A stretch of 17,334 nt of DNA from JAGOUY01 sp964541725 (GCA_964541725.1 CAZIQG010000020.1:1-17334), one strand, 5' to 3'. Counted from the first letter of the stretch, positions 1 through 7,473 are shown. Numbers and translations are program-made. Notes: generated from the sequence alone by a model not told the origin.

Positions 1-443
1 AAGACCCATAACGAACTCGCCTGTAAGGAAGAGGCGAGCAAAAGAGCTGCACCCCCCGCCCCCACCCAAAATACCAGTAGGCGAATTTCACGATTCGTGG
101 ACCAAAGAAACGGCAAGAACACACAAAGCGCCCCGATCACCATCCCAGCCCCTCCCGGGATCACCCATCGTGGATACATCCATGCTCCCAATAAACTCAT
201 CCCCACAAACATCCATTCCCACAACATGCGCGTAGACCACGCCTGTCGTATCTTCATAAACAGCCCACTGCATACCAGCACCAAAAGAAGCGCCACCACA
301 AGCTGCGTATCCGCCCCAAGAGAAACCCTCTCGAGAGGCACTCGATAAGCACCCACCCAAGCAAGTAGACTAATGCCCACCACCTCCAACGCCACCAACG
401 TACGCGCCATCCATATCTGCATAGAAGTATTAGCGGTCATCAT
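1..443 (-). CDS. Partial multi-pass membrane protein, unrecognised, truncated by the window edge
   Basis: The frame stays open from an ATG ATG pair to the left edge without a stop, giving about 147 residues with the C-terminus missing. Numbering from the second ATG, hydrophobic stretches lie near residues 12-31, 46-62, 77-112 (probably two segments around a Pro/Gly turn) and 120-138. Short basic loops such as KIRQ and RWV separate them, so at least four membrane spans are likely. It follows secY by about 95 bases, where many bacteria have adk or map; it is neither. No Shine-Dalgarno sequence precedes it. The frame reopens after a TAA at 471-473, and a TTG at 465-467 is an alternative start. 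I do not recognise the family. The hydrophobic pattern and the absence of stops support coding, but function is unknown. Confidence 0.6.
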   Translation of the reverse strand, partial: MMTANTSMQIWMARTLVALEVVGISLLAWVGAYRVPLERVSLGADTQLVVALLLVLVCSGLFMKIRQAWSTRMLWEWMFVGMSLLGAWMYPRWVIPGGAGMVIGALCVFLPFLWSTNREIRLLVFWVGAGGAALLLASSLQASSLWV

Positions 444-477
444 AACAGAAACACAAAAGCCGCCCAACTGTTAGGCG
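444..477 (-). terminator. Possible terminator or attenuator hairpin downstream of secY
   Basis: In the minus-strand RNA a 7-bp stem (CGCCUAA / UUGGGCG, one G-U pair) closes a CAG triloop at 461-477. It is followed by a U-rich run of about 16 bases reaching the next start codon. The stem is short and the next open frame begins directly after the U-rich run, leaving no room for a promoter. It may therefore attenuate rather than end transcription, or be fortuitous. Confidence 0.35.
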
Positions 478-538
478 ACCCTTGTTAGATCAGATCGATA
501 TACTCGATATTGAATACCCGATCCTCGGTACTTTTTTC

Positions 539-1816
539 TTAGTACGCATCGTATTCCCGTAACGTCGCTTGGGCTTCAACCTGTTTTACAGATTCAATCA
601 CCACAGAAACAACGATCAGCATAGAAGTACCTCCTAATGCCAACTGGGTAGCCCCCGTAAGCCCCTGAACAGCAAGCGGCATGATAGCAATAACTCCAAG
701 AAAGGCTGCTCCTCCGAGGGTAATACGGTTGATAATATACTCGACATATTCCGCCGTTGGGCGCCCCGGGCGAATGCCTGGGACAAACCCTCCTTGCTTT
801 TGGAGATTCTCCGCAATCCTGTCAGGATGGAACACGACAGATGTGTAGAAATAGGTAAAACCAACCACTAACAAGAAATAGAGGATACCATATATCGTCT
901 GGTTTTGCAGCGTCAGGTTCACCCAACGTCCAATTGATGCTAGCCACTCACTCCGAGCACGTGCCAAGAATTGAGCGATCAAATTAGGAAATAGCAACAT
1001 CGAAACAGCAAAAATAATTGGGATCACCCCCACCATATTTACGCGAAGCGGTAACGAGGAAGCAACGCCCCCCAATGCCACACCCTGGCCACGCACTTGA
1101 CGAGCATACTGCACAGGGATATTACGCTGACCTTCCGTCACAAATACAACTCCAAGGACGGTCAAGATTGCTACCGCCGCATATAATGCGACCGTCACCC
1201 ATTGAGCCTGGTCAAATGTTGCCAAAAACTGTGAAACAGCTGATGGTAAATCCGCCAAGATGCCAGCCGCAATGAGTAACGACATCCCGTTGCCCACCTT
1301 CTTTTCGGAAATCAATTCTCCAATCCACATCAAGATAAGCGTTCCGGCCGTGACCGTACACACAATCGCTGCCAAATATACCGGACTTGAACTCTGAATG
1401 ATGTTAAATTGCGATTGCTTCATGAGACCAATTAAACTGATCGATTGGATGATCGCAAGAGGAACCGTAAGCAAGCGTGTCCATTGGTTAATCCTGCGCT
1501 GACCCGCTTCTCCATCTTTTTGGATTTCTTCAATCCGAGGCACGAGCATTCCCAATAACTGAAACACAATCGAAGCCGTAATGTAGGGCGCAACACCCAA
1601 GGCGACAATGCTAAAGTTACGGATCGTCCCACCAGAGAAGAGGTTTAAGACCCCTAACAATTGGTTCGCTTCAAAAAATCTCTGCAAAGCAATCAGATCA
1701 ATCCCTGGAAGAGGAATATTGGCCGCGATCCGAAACACAATCATCATGGCCAACACGAACAGGAGGCCATTCCGGACTTCTTTTACACGCAAGGCTTGAA
1801 AAAGCTTGTCCCACAT
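539..1816 (-). CDS. secY: Preprotein translocase subunit SecY
   Basis: SecY is the pore subunit of the Sec translocon in the cytoplasmic membrane. It pairs with SecE and SecG and receives substrates from SecA or from ribosomes. The 425 residues match the family length and show about ten hydrophobic spans. Visible SecY signatures are an early PLPGID, the loop GEAGQRRINQWTR, the cytoplasmic stretch PGIRPGRPTAEYVEYI that contacts ribosomes and SecA, and a C-terminal span ending in VIESVKQVEAQ. The start lies 9 bases after the rplO stop, the usual end-of-spc position. There is no Shine-Dalgarno motif; the ATG follows ACCCT. The stop is TAA. No truncation or odd residue was noticed. Confidence 0.97.
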   Translation of the reverse strand: MWDKLFQALRVKEVRNGLLFVLAMMIVFRIAANIPLPGIDLIALQRFFEANQLLGVLNLFSGGTIRNFSIVALGVAPYITASIVFQLLGMLVPRIEEIQKDGEAGQRRINQWTRLLTVPLAIIQSISLIGLMKQSQFNIIQSSSPVYLAAIVCTVTAGTLILMWIGELISEKKVGNGMSLLIAAGILADLPSAVSQFLATFDQAQWVTVALYAAVAILTVLGVVFVTEGQRNIPVQYARQVRGQGVALGGVASSLPLRVNMVGVIPIIFAVSMLLFPNLIAQFLARARSEWLASIGRWVNLTLQNQTIYGILYFLLVVGFTYFYTSVVFHPDRIAENLQKQGGFVPGIRPGRPTAEYVEYIINRITLGGAAFLGVIAIMPLAVQGLTGATQLALGGTSMLIVVSVVIESVKQVEAQATLREYDAY

Positions 1817-1825
1817 AGGGTTATA

Positions 1826-2266
1826 TTACGCCACCTTGCCACCCGCGCGTTCGATCTCTGCCTTCGCTCCTTTGGAGACAAAAACGCCGGACGCAATAGT
1901 AAGCGCTTTGGTGAGTTCACCACCCGCAATGATTTTCGCCGAACGGTCCGCACGACGAACGAGTCCAGCTGCTTGCAATACTTGCAATGTCACAGGAACA
2001 TCAGCCGCGAGCACGTTCAAACGACTAACGCGCAACGCCAAATCTTTCGCAAACCGGCTCTGGAACCCGCGGTTTTTTGGAAACGCGAGCAACATTTGCT
2101 TCATCCCTTTCAACTTAAGGGAAGATTTACCGCCCGTACGCGCACGTTGCCCCTTGGTACCTTTACCAGAGGTCTTTCCACGTCCACTTCCTGGCCCACG
2201 ACCAAGGCGTTTGACACGCTGGCGAGAACCAGGTTTGGAGGCGACTGAATGAAGGGAAATAGCCAT
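1826..2266 (-). CDS. rplO: 50S ribosomal protein L15 (uL15)
   Basis: L15 is a late-assembling large-subunit protein that binds 23S rRNA near the central protuberance. The 146-residue product has the family's Gly/Arg/Lys-rich N-terminus (RLGRGPGSGRGKTSGKGTKG at residues 20-39) followed by the globular C-terminal domain (VLQAAGLV, IIAGGELTKAL, VFVSKGAKAEIERAGG). It starts only 3 bases after the rpsE stop. The gene for L30, normally found between rpsE and rplO, is therefore missing. The start context is TAACCT-ATG, with no Shine-Dalgarno motif in the end of rpsE. Confidence 0.97.
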   Translation of the reverse strand: MAISLHSVASKPGSRQRVKRLGRGPGSGRGKTSGKGTKGQRARTGGKSSLKLKGMKQMLLAFPKNRGFQSRFAKDLALRVSRLNVLAADVPVTLQVLQAAGLVRRADRSAKIIAGGELTKALTIASGVFVSKGAKAEIERAGGKVA

Positions 2267-2269
2267 AGG

Positions 2270-2974
2270 TTATTTCTTAGACGCAGCTTCCGCCGGCTTG
2301 TCTTCCGTCTTCCCCTCTTTGACAGGAGGAACACGTAATTTTTTCAACGCGGCAAAGGTTGCTTTCACATTATTGATCTTGCTAGAAGATCCTAAAATTT
2401 TAGACACGACGTTCGGGACACCTGCCAATTCAAGCACGATGCGCACCGCTCCACCGGCTTTGATCCCCGTTCCTTTTGGAGCAGGCTTCAAAAGCACACG
2501 AGCCGCTGCGAACTTGGCTTCAACAGGATGAGGGATCGTCTCGTAGATCATGGGAACCGTGAGCAACGCTTTACGCGCTTGCGTCGTAGCCTTACCCGTA
2601 GCCAACGCTACGTCGACACCTTTTGCGAGCCCAAACCCAACTCGACCCTTGCGGTTTCCAATCACCGTAAGCGCACGAAAACGCATACGCTTCCCACCCT
2701 TCGTAACACGAGTCACGCGGGCGACTTCCACGTTCTTTTCATCGTATTCGGCTTCGGCAGGAACATCTCCCCCGCGGCCATCACGACGTGGACCACCTCC
2801 ACGGTTGTTACCGCCGCGACCACCTTGGCCACGACCACCACCAAATCCACCACGACCACCTTGGCCACGGTTGTTACCGCCACGCATATCGCGTTGGCCG
2901 GCACCTGGACGAGGAGCGGCTACCGCTGGCTTTACTGCAGGCGGCGTTGTTTGTGTTGCCATCGTATCAGTCAT
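2270..2974 (-). CDS. rpsE: 30S ribosomal protein S5 (uS5) with an RGG-rich N-terminal extension
   Basis: S5 lies at the back of the small subunit near the mRNA entry channel and affects decoding accuracy. The core from about residue 80 is typical: RVTRVTKGGKRMRFRALTVI, then GRVGFGLAKG, GTGIKAGGAVR and the VPNVVSKILGS helix. At 234 residues it is much longer than the usual 165-170. The excess is an N-terminal region with an Ala/Pro-rich start and an Arg-Gly-Gly-rich segment at residues 31-70, plus a Lys/Glu/Ala-rich C-terminal tail. The spacer after the rplR stop is 6 bases. A second ATG four codons downstream (MATQ) could be the real start. RGG segments generally bind RNA in other proteins; a role here is inference. 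Confidence 0.96.
   Translation of the reverse strand: MTDTMATQTTPPAVKPAVAAPRPGAGQRDMRGGNNRGQGGRGGFGGGRGQGGRGGNNRGGGPRRDGRGGDVPAEAEYDEKNVEVARVTRVTKGGKRMRFRALTVIGNRKGRVGFGLAKGVDVALATGKATTQARKALLTVPMIYETIPHPVEAKFAAARVLLKPAPKGTGIKAGGAVRIVLELAGVPNVVSKILGSSSKINNVKATFAALKKLRVPPVKEGKTEDKPAEAASKK
2803..2881. repeat. Internal direct repeats encoding the S5 RGG segment
   Basis: Two repeat units occur twice each: a 17-base unit CGACCACCTTGGCCACG (plus strand, 2817-2833 and 2853-2869) and a 13-base unit GGTTGTTACCGCC (2803-2815 and 2869-2881). They are arranged around a central Gly/Phe-coding stretch and encode the Asn-Asn-Arg-Gly and Arg-Gly-Gln-Gly-Gly motifs. This suggests the S5 tail grew by local duplication and could vary in length between strains. 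Confidence 0.85.
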
Positions 2975-2980
2975 AGTAGG

Positions 2981-3343
2981 TTAAAAGATGAGTCCAGCCG
3001 TACGCGCACCCTCGGCAAGAGCTCGCACACGTCCTTGGTATTGTTTATCGCGACGGTCAAAAACGACCTGAGTCACCCCTTTTCCCTTGGCACGCTCGGC
3101 GATTAAGGTTCCGACCGCCATGGCAATTTCTACCTTGGTTTTCTTTCCATCCGCCTTCGACAATTCACGGTCGTAGGCAGCGGCTAACGTGCGACCCGTT
3201 GCATCATCAATGATCTGCGCAGAAATATGCGCAAGTCCTCGAAACACGGCCAAGCGTGGACGCTCTGTCGTACCACGGACCCGAGCCCGCATGCGTTGAA
3301 TGCGTCGGTTGACGCGTTCTTGTTTACGTTGCTGAATAGACAT
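2981..3343 (-). CDS. rplR: 50S ribosomal protein L18 (uL18)
   Basis: L18 binds 5S rRNA and, with L5, forms the 5S particle of the central protuberance. The 120-residue product has the basic N-terminal arm (QQRKQERVNRRIQRMRARVRG), the core RPRLAVFRGLAHISAQIIDD, and the C-terminal VVFDRRDKQYQGRVRALAEGARTAGLIF typical of the family. It is full length. The spacer after the rplF stop is 16 bases, the longest between adjacent genes from rplC to secY, and ends in GTCCT before the ATG. No Shine-Dalgarno motif is seen. Confidence 0.97.
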   Translation of the reverse strand: MSIQQRKQERVNRRIQRMRARVRGTTERPRLAVFRGLAHISAQIIDDATGRTLAAAYDRELSKADGKKTKVEIAMAVGTLIAERAKGKGVTQVVFDRRDKQYQGRVRALAEGARTAGLIF

Positions 3344-3359
3344 AGGACGTGATCAATGA

Positions 3360-3911
3360 TTAAGCGCCCTTACCAGCTGTTTTACCAGCTTTGCGGCGAA
3401 TAACTTCATCGACATATTTAATTCCCTTCCCCTTATACGGTTCAGGAGGTTTGATACGACGAATGCGTGCAGCCGTTTCTCCCACCAAGTACTTATCAGA
3501 ACCGGTGATGGTGAGAACCTGTTTTTCTACCTTTGCTTCAATCCCAACTGGGAGGTCAAAGGCAACGCGATGAGAAAACCCAACATCCATCATCACTTTG
3601 CGACCCTCCAAGGCAACCTTAAACCCAACTCCCACAAATTCGAGAGCTTCTTCAAATACTTTTTGCACCCCTTCAACTGCATTCTGCAACAATTGACGTG
3701 CCAACCCCCAGAGAGCGCGTTGGTCAACACGTGTCTCATCTTCAACGGACACGACCAAGGATCGAGGATCGGCTTGAAGAGCGACAAGTACATGTGGCGG
3801 AAGCGCCACTTGCAACGTCGCCTTAGGACCTTTGACGGTCACGTGACGGGACTCGACGGTCGCGTCGACGCCTGCGGGAAGCAGGACTGGTTTTTTACCA
3901 ATACGAGACAT
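3360..3911 (-). CDS. rplF: 50S ribosomal protein L6 (uL6)
   Basis: L6 is a two-domain large-subunit protein near the factor-binding site, contacting the sarcin-ricin region. I chose the ATG giving MSRIGKKPVLLP, the conserved family N-terminus, which makes 183 residues. A longer in-frame extension would overlap rpsH and has no support. The C-terminal signature is visible: TGSDKYLVGETAARIRRIKP followed by PEPYKGKGIKYVDEVIRRKAGK. It starts 7 bases after the rpsH stop, with ACCGCCT before the ATG. Confidence 0.97.
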   Translation of the reverse strand: MSRIGKKPVLLPAGVDATVESRHVTVKGPKATLQVALPPHVLVALQADPRSLVVSVEDETRVDQRALWGLARQLLQNAVEGVQKVFEEALEFVGVGFKVALEGRKVMMDVGFSHRVAFDLPVGIEAKVEKQVLTITGSDKYLVGETAARIRRIKPPEPYKGKGIKYVDEVIRRKAGKTAGKGA

Positions 3912-3918
3912 AGGCGGT

Positions 3919-4311
3919 TTAGTAGACTTCGCACAAAACTTCTCCTCCAAGCTTGCGACGACGAGCTTCTTTGTTCGTCATCACCCCAGCAGAGGTAGAA
4001 ATAATGGCAATCCCTTGGTCAGACAATACGCGGGGTAATTCATCTGCCTTGCGGTAGACGCGCAAACCCGGCTTGGACACACGACGAATGGCACGAATGG
4101 CCGCCACTTTGCCCGTGTACTTTAGGGTGACAACGAGGGTTTTCTTAACACCATCAACCTGCTCTTTGACCGCTTGGATATATCCTTCGCGTTCCAAAAG
4201 CTTGGCGATAGCAAGTTTCATGCGCGACCCGGGAACCATGGTGGTCTCGTGCTCCGCCGCCTGCGCATTGCGCAAACGCGTGAGAAAGTCGCTAATTGGA
4301 TCAGTGATCAT
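3919..4311 (-). CDS. rpsH: 30S ribosomal protein S8 (uS8)
   Basis: S8 is a primary 16S rRNA-binding protein of the central domain, and in E. coli it represses the spc operon. The 130-residue product begins MITDPISDFLTRLRNAQ and ends in the conserved GIAIISTSAGVMTNKEARR followed by GGEVLCEVY. It is full length. The 9-base spacer after rpsN is pure pyrimidine, ending in CTCCT before the ATG. I see no S8-type operator near rplE or rplX, so autoregulation is not supported by sequence here. Confidence 0.97.
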   Translation of the reverse strand: MITDPISDFLTRLRNAQAAEHETTMVPGSRMKLAIAKLLEREGYIQAVKEQVDGVKKTLVVTLKYTGKVAAIRAIRRVSKPGLRVYRKADELPRVLSDQGIAIISTSAGVMTNKEARRRKLGGEVLCEVY

Positions 4312-4320
4312 AGGAGAAAA

Positions 4321-4506
4321 TTACCAGCTGGATTTCTTGACACCCGGGAGTTCGCCACGCAGGGCGAGCTCACGGAAGCAGATACGGCAGAGATCAAAAT
4401 CTCGCATATACCCGTGTTTGCGTCCGCATTTCCAGCAACGCAAGACTTTGCGCGTGGAAAACTTCGGCTTCCGGTTGGATTTGGCAATTTGTGCTTCAGT
4501 AGCCAT
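4321..4506 (-). CDS. rpsN: 30S ribosomal protein S14 type Z (uS14, zinc-binding)
   Basis: S14 helps assemble the head of the 30S subunit. This is the short zinc-ribbon form: 61 residues with Cys24-x2-Cys27 and Cys40-x2-Cys43, and the family ending FRELALRGELPGVKKSSW. The four cysteines are intact, so zinc binding is expected. It sits between rplE and rpsH as usual. The spacer from rplE is only 3 bases (TGT). Confidence 0.96.
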   Translation of the reverse strand: MATEAQIAKSNRKPKFSTRKVLRCWKCGRKHGYMRDFDLCRICFRELALRGELPGVKKSSW

Positions 4507-4509
4507 ACA

Positions 4510-5046
4510 TTATGCTTGGAATGGGAAGCCGAGGGCTTTGAATAAACGCTCTCCCACGTCGCGAGAGCCGGCGGTCGTGCTGACCGTAACTTGCATCCCG
4601 TGCAAACGCTCGACTTCGTCTGAACGGATTTCTGGGAAGGCAAGGTGCTCTTTAAACCCAACCGATAAGTTCCCGCGCGCATCTACCACCTTGGAAGAAA
4701 TGCCACGAAAATCACGGATGCGAGGGAAGGTGACTTGCGTTAATTTTGCAAGAAAATCCCACATACGCTCACCACGTAAGGTCACCATCGTACCCACAAC
4801 CATTCCTTCACGGATTTTAAAGCTCGCAATGGACTTCTTCGCCTTCGTTTTGACAGGACGTTGGCCAGAAATACGACGAAGCGTCGCTTCTACCACTTCG
4901 GCCACCTTAGGGTCTTTCGCGCCTTGAGAGAGGCCGACCGACAAAACCACCTTCGTCACCTTAGGGACGGCCATGCGGTTCTTGATGCCGAGCTCTTTTT
5001 GCAGAGCTGGGACAATCTCTTGTTGATAACGTTCTTTAAGAGTCAT
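4510..5046 (-). CDS. rplE: 50S ribosomal protein L5 (uL5)
   Basis: L5 binds 5S rRNA and contacts the P-site tRNA and the head of the small subunit. The 178 residues match the family length. Signatures include PKVTKVVLSVGLSQGAKD, GQRPVKTKAKKSIASFKIREG, the RIRDFRGISSKVVDARGN loop and a C-terminal domain with GMQVTVSTTAGSRDVGERLFKALGFPF. It starts 3 bases after the rplX stop (TGT spacer), with the same compact junction as rplE-rpsN. Confidence 0.97.
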   Translation of the reverse strand: MTLKERYQQEIVPALQKELGIKNRMAVPKVTKVVLSVGLSQGAKDPKVAEVVEATLRRISGQRPVKTKAKKSIASFKIREGMVVGTMVTLRGERMWDFLAKLTQVTFPRIRDFRGISSKVVDARGNLSVGFKEHLAFPEIRSDEVERLHGMQVTVSTTAGSRDVGERLFKALGFPFQA

Positions 5047-5049
5047 ACA

Positions 5050-5340
5050 TTAGGCAGTCTTTTTGGGTGAGCGCGTGCGCTTAGGCTTCGCATCAGCAGA
5101 GGCCGTTTTCCCCTCTTCTGTGCGCGCAACGTTAGACGCGTGGATTGGCATGGAGAACTCAACAATGCGACCCGCTTCGTCCTGACGGCGTGTCCGTAAG
5201 TGACGTTTAGTAATATTCACTCCTTCCACCACCACCCGGTTAAGCTTAGGAAAAACCTGCGTAACCTTGCCTGTCTTGCCACGATCTTTGCCAGCGAGGA
5301 CTTTAACCTCGTCGCCAGTTTTTACATGAAAGGTAGACAT
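5050..5340 (-). CDS. rplX: 50S ribosomal protein L24 (uL24)
   Basis: L24 is an assembly-initiating large-subunit protein that binds 23S rRNA near the exit-tunnel opening. The 96-residue product opens with the KOW motif (VKTGDEVKVLAGKDRGKTGKV) and continues VFPKLNRVVVEGVNITKRHLR. It ends in a Lys/Arg-rich tail and is slightly shorter than the E. coli protein. The CCCCT spacer of 5 bases after rplN is all pyrimidine. Confidence 0.96.
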   Translation of the reverse strand: MSTFHVKTGDEVKVLAGKDRGKTGKVTQVFPKLNRVVVEGVNITKRHLRTRRQDEAGRIVEFSMPIHASNVARTEEGKTASADAKPKRTRSPKKTA

Positions 5341-5345
5341 AGGGG

Positions 5346-5717
5346 TTACACGACTTCAGGAGCCAAGGAAATAATTTTTCCGTATCCCTTCGTGCGTAAT
5401 TCACGCGCGACAGGACCAAAAATACGTGTTCCTTTTGGCTCTTTATTCTTCTGTTCAATGATAACGCCGGCGTTATCATCAAAGCGGACGTACGTCCCGT
5501 CTGCGCGACGCACTTCTTTATGCGAACGAACCAACACAACGTGGACAATATCCGACTTCTTTACCATCCCACGTGGAGCCGCTTCTTTCACGACACACGT
5601 AAGCATGTCGCCGATGCGACCGTAACGCTTTTTGTACCCGCCATGCACATGGATGCACTGGAGGAGTTTGGCTCCGGTGTTATCGGCCACCTGGAGCATA
5701 GAACGATGTTGGACCAT
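5346..5717 (-). CDS. rplN: 50S ribosomal protein L14 (uL14)
   Basis: L14 lies at the subunit interface and forms inter-subunit bridges. I chose the ATG giving MVQHRSMLQVADNTGAK, which matches the conserved N-terminus and gives 123 residues. A longer upstream extension would run through rpsQ and is rejected. The ending TRIFGPVARELRTKGYGKIISLAPEVV is the family signature. The 5-base spacer after rpsQ is CCTCT, all pyrimidine. Confidence 0.97.
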   Translation of the reverse strand: MVQHRSMLQVADNTGAKLLQCIHVHGGYKKRYGRIGDMLTCVVKEAAPRGMVKKSDIVHVVLVRSHKEVRRADGTYVRFDDNAGVIIEQKNKEPKGTRIFGPVARELRTKGYGKIISLAPEVV

Positions 5718-5722
5718 AGAGG

Positions 5723-6004
5723 TTAGGCGGTCTTCTGAACCGAACGAAGCGTGGACACATAGCGCCAGCGCTTGTGACGAGACACCGGACGGCATTCTTC
5801 AATTTCAACCGTATCGCCAACCTTGGCCGCGCTCATCGGATCATGAATCATGAACTTCTTTGAAATCGTGTAGTACTTTCCGTACTTTGGATGAGCCACC
5901 TGGCGATCAACACGAACAACCGCGGTCGTAGGACCCGACACGGAAGCAACGACGCCTTCGAAGCGACGGTATGAAGAAGAGGTGGATAATGGGGAGGCTT
6001 GCAT
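5723..6004 (-). CDS. rpsQ: 30S ribosomal protein S17 (uS17)
   Basis: S17 is a primary 16S rRNA-binding OB-fold protein of the 30S body. The 93 residues show FEGVVASVSGPTTAVVRVDR, the HPKYGKYYTISKKFMIHD loop and GDTVEIEECRPVSRHKRWR, all typical. A short Ser-rich N-terminus precedes the core. The 11-base spacer after rpmC is pure pyrimidine and ends CCTCCT directly before the ATG, the exact anti-Shine-Dalgarno core rather than the Shine-Dalgarno sequence. Confidence 0.96.
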   Translation of the reverse strand: MQASPLSTSSSYRRFEGVVASVSGPTTAVVRVDRQVAHPKYGKYYTISKKFMIHDPMSAAKVGDTVEIEECRPVSRHKRWRYVSTLRSVQKTA

Positions 6005-6015
6005 AGGAGGAAAAA

Positions 6016-6195
6016 CTAGTGCGCAATGACCGTAAGGATCTGAGCGATATCGCGCTTGAGGACGCGAATCTGTCGTACTTTGGTCAATTGGCGGGTAGCA
6101 ACTTTGAAACGGAGATCGCGGAGCTTGGTGCGTGCTTCTATCAGTAAGCGTTCGCGTTCAGCGGCTGAAGCCGTGCGGAGCGTAGAAATATCCAT
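6016..6195 (-). CDS. rpmC: 50S ribosomal protein L29 (uL29)
   Basis: L29 is a small helical hairpin protein beside the exit tunnel, next to L23. With the start at MDIS it is 59 residues and ends 4 bases clear of rplP. The helices are visible: AAERERLLIEARTKLRDLRF, then VATRQLTKVRQIRVLKRDIAQILT. An ATG four codons upstream (MTSA) would overlap the end of rplP; the spacing pattern of this operon favours MDIS. The stop is TAG, one of only two non-TAA stops in the array. Confidence 0.93.
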   Translation of the reverse strand: MDISTLRTASAAERERLLIEARTKLRDLRFKVATRQLTKVRQIRVLKRDIAQILTVIAH

Positions 6196-6199
6196 AGCG

Positions 6200-6613
6200 C
6201 TAGTCATTACTGATGAATTTACACACAGAGGAGATCTTGTAGGCAGCGCTCTGCAATGCTTCTTGCGCCGCCTCTTTCGTAATCCCATCCATTTCGTAAA
6301 TGATCGTGCCTGGGCGAATCACAGCGACATAGTGGTCGACCGCGCCTTTTCCGGAACCCATCGGATTTTCATTCCCGTGCTTCGTCAGAGGCTTGTCTGG
6401 AAAGACACGGATCCAGATTTTTCCTCCACGCTTGATGTAGCGAGTAAGGACACGACGACCAGCTTCAATCTGTTGGCTGGAGATCCAAGCGGGTGTTAAG
6501 GCTTTAAGGCCGTAGGACCCAAACGCAAGTTCAAGCTTATCAGAAGCAACACGGATGTTGCGGGCACGACCCTTGTGCCACTTGCGATGTTTTACTTTTT
6601 TAGGAATCAACAT
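6200..6613 (-). CDS. rplP: 50S ribosomal protein L16 (uL16)
   Basis: L16 shapes the A-site tRNA pocket of the large subunit. The 137-residue product starts MLIPKKVKHRKWHKG and contains the SYGLKALTPAWISSQQIEAGRR segment, RGGKIWIRVFPDKP and the MGSGKG loop before HYVAVIRPG. All are family hallmarks. The 11-base spacer after rpsC, CCTTCCCTTCT, is pure pyrimidine. The stop is TAG. Confidence 0.97.
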   Translation of the reverse strand: MLIPKKVKHRKWHKGRARNIRVASDKLELAFGSYGLKALTPAWISSQQIEAGRRVLTRYIKRGGKIWIRVFPDKPLTKHGNENPMGSGKGAVDHYVAVIRPGTIIYEMDGITKEAAQEALQSAAYKISSVCKFISND

Positions 6614-6624
6614 AGAAGGGAAGG

Positions 6625-7470
6625 TTAGGCGGCAACCGGTGCGCTAGGAGGAACACTTTGCGTCGCTTCACGCGGAGGACGAGCAGCTCCCATTGAGCCA
6701 CGAGCTGAACCACGATCACGACCATTAAAACCTGCACCGCCCATCGGACGACCTCCGTCACGACGGTCAGAGCGTCCAGGAGTGCGCGTTTGGGTGGTTG
6801 GCTGGTATTGGGACAAGCGGTCTTGTTCAAACACATCACCGCGGTAGATCCAGATCTTAACTCCAATCGCTCCGGCAATCGTTTGCGCAAAGTCTTGGTA
6901 GTAATCCACATCTGCACGCAAGTTCGTAAGTGGGATCTTTCCCCAGTACAACCATTCACGACGAGCAATCTCTGCTCCATTCAAACGACCGGAGACAGCA
7001 ATTTTTACCCCGAGGGCTCCCGCTTTTTTCACACGTTCAATCGATGTCTTCAAGACGCGACGAAACGCCATGCGTCGTTCAAGATCACTAATAACTCCCT
7101 GACAGACCAGGGCAGCCTCCAAGTTTGGACGGCCAACTTCTTGGACGGAAAGATGGAGTTGCAACCCCTTAGACTTGCCAGGAAAAAATTCTTTGATGAT
7201 CTTCTTTTTGAGTTGATCAATTCCGTCGCCAGCACGACCAATCACATACCCAGGCTTCGCCGTATGGATCGTGATAGATAATGCGCCACGAGAACGTTCG
7301 ACATCCACGCGGTTGACCGCGCAGTCCTTCAACTCTTTCTTCAAAAAGGCGCGCAAGCCAATATCTTGACGAACTTGGCTGCGATACGCCGCATCACGGG
7401 CAAACCAACGAGATGGCCACGTGGTAGTGGTTCCAATACGGAATCCAAATGGATGAACTTTATGACCCAT
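6625..7470 (-). CDS. rpsC: 30S ribosomal protein S3 (uS3) with an Arg/Gly-rich C-terminal tail
   Basis: S3 binds 16S rRNA in the 30S head and, with S4 and S5, lines the mRNA entry channel, where it helps unwind mRNA. The N-terminus MGHKVHPFGFRIG, the KH loop GYVIGRAGDGIDQL (GRAG at residues 78-81) and the C-terminal domain (SGRLNGAEIARREW, PLTNLRADVDY, GVKIWIYRGDVF) are complete by residue 215. The remaining 66 residues are a disordered tail rich in Arg, Gly, Pro and Ala, making the 281-residue protein longer than the usual 210-235. The spacer from rplV is CTT. Confidence 0.97.
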   Translation of the reverse strand: MGHKVHPFGFRIGTTTTWPSRWFARDAAYRSQVRQDIGLRAFLKKELKDCAVNRVDVERSRGALSITIHTAKPGYVIGRAGDGIDQLKKKIIKEFFPGKSKGLQLHLSVQEVGRPNLEAALVCQGVISDLERRMAFRRVLKTSIERVKKAGALGVKIAVSGRLNGAEIARREWLYWGKIPLTNLRADVDYYQDFAQTIAGAIGVKIWIYRGDVFEQDRLSQYQPTTQTRTPGRSDRRDGGRPMGGAGFNGRDRGSARGSMGAARPPREATQSVPPSAPVAA

Positions 7471-7473
7471 AAG

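Noticed and set aside
88..360. Minus-strand 90-residue frame and its plus-strand shadow near the left edge
   Set aside because: Overlaps in another frame the longer open frame with clear membrane spans; composition is not protein-like.
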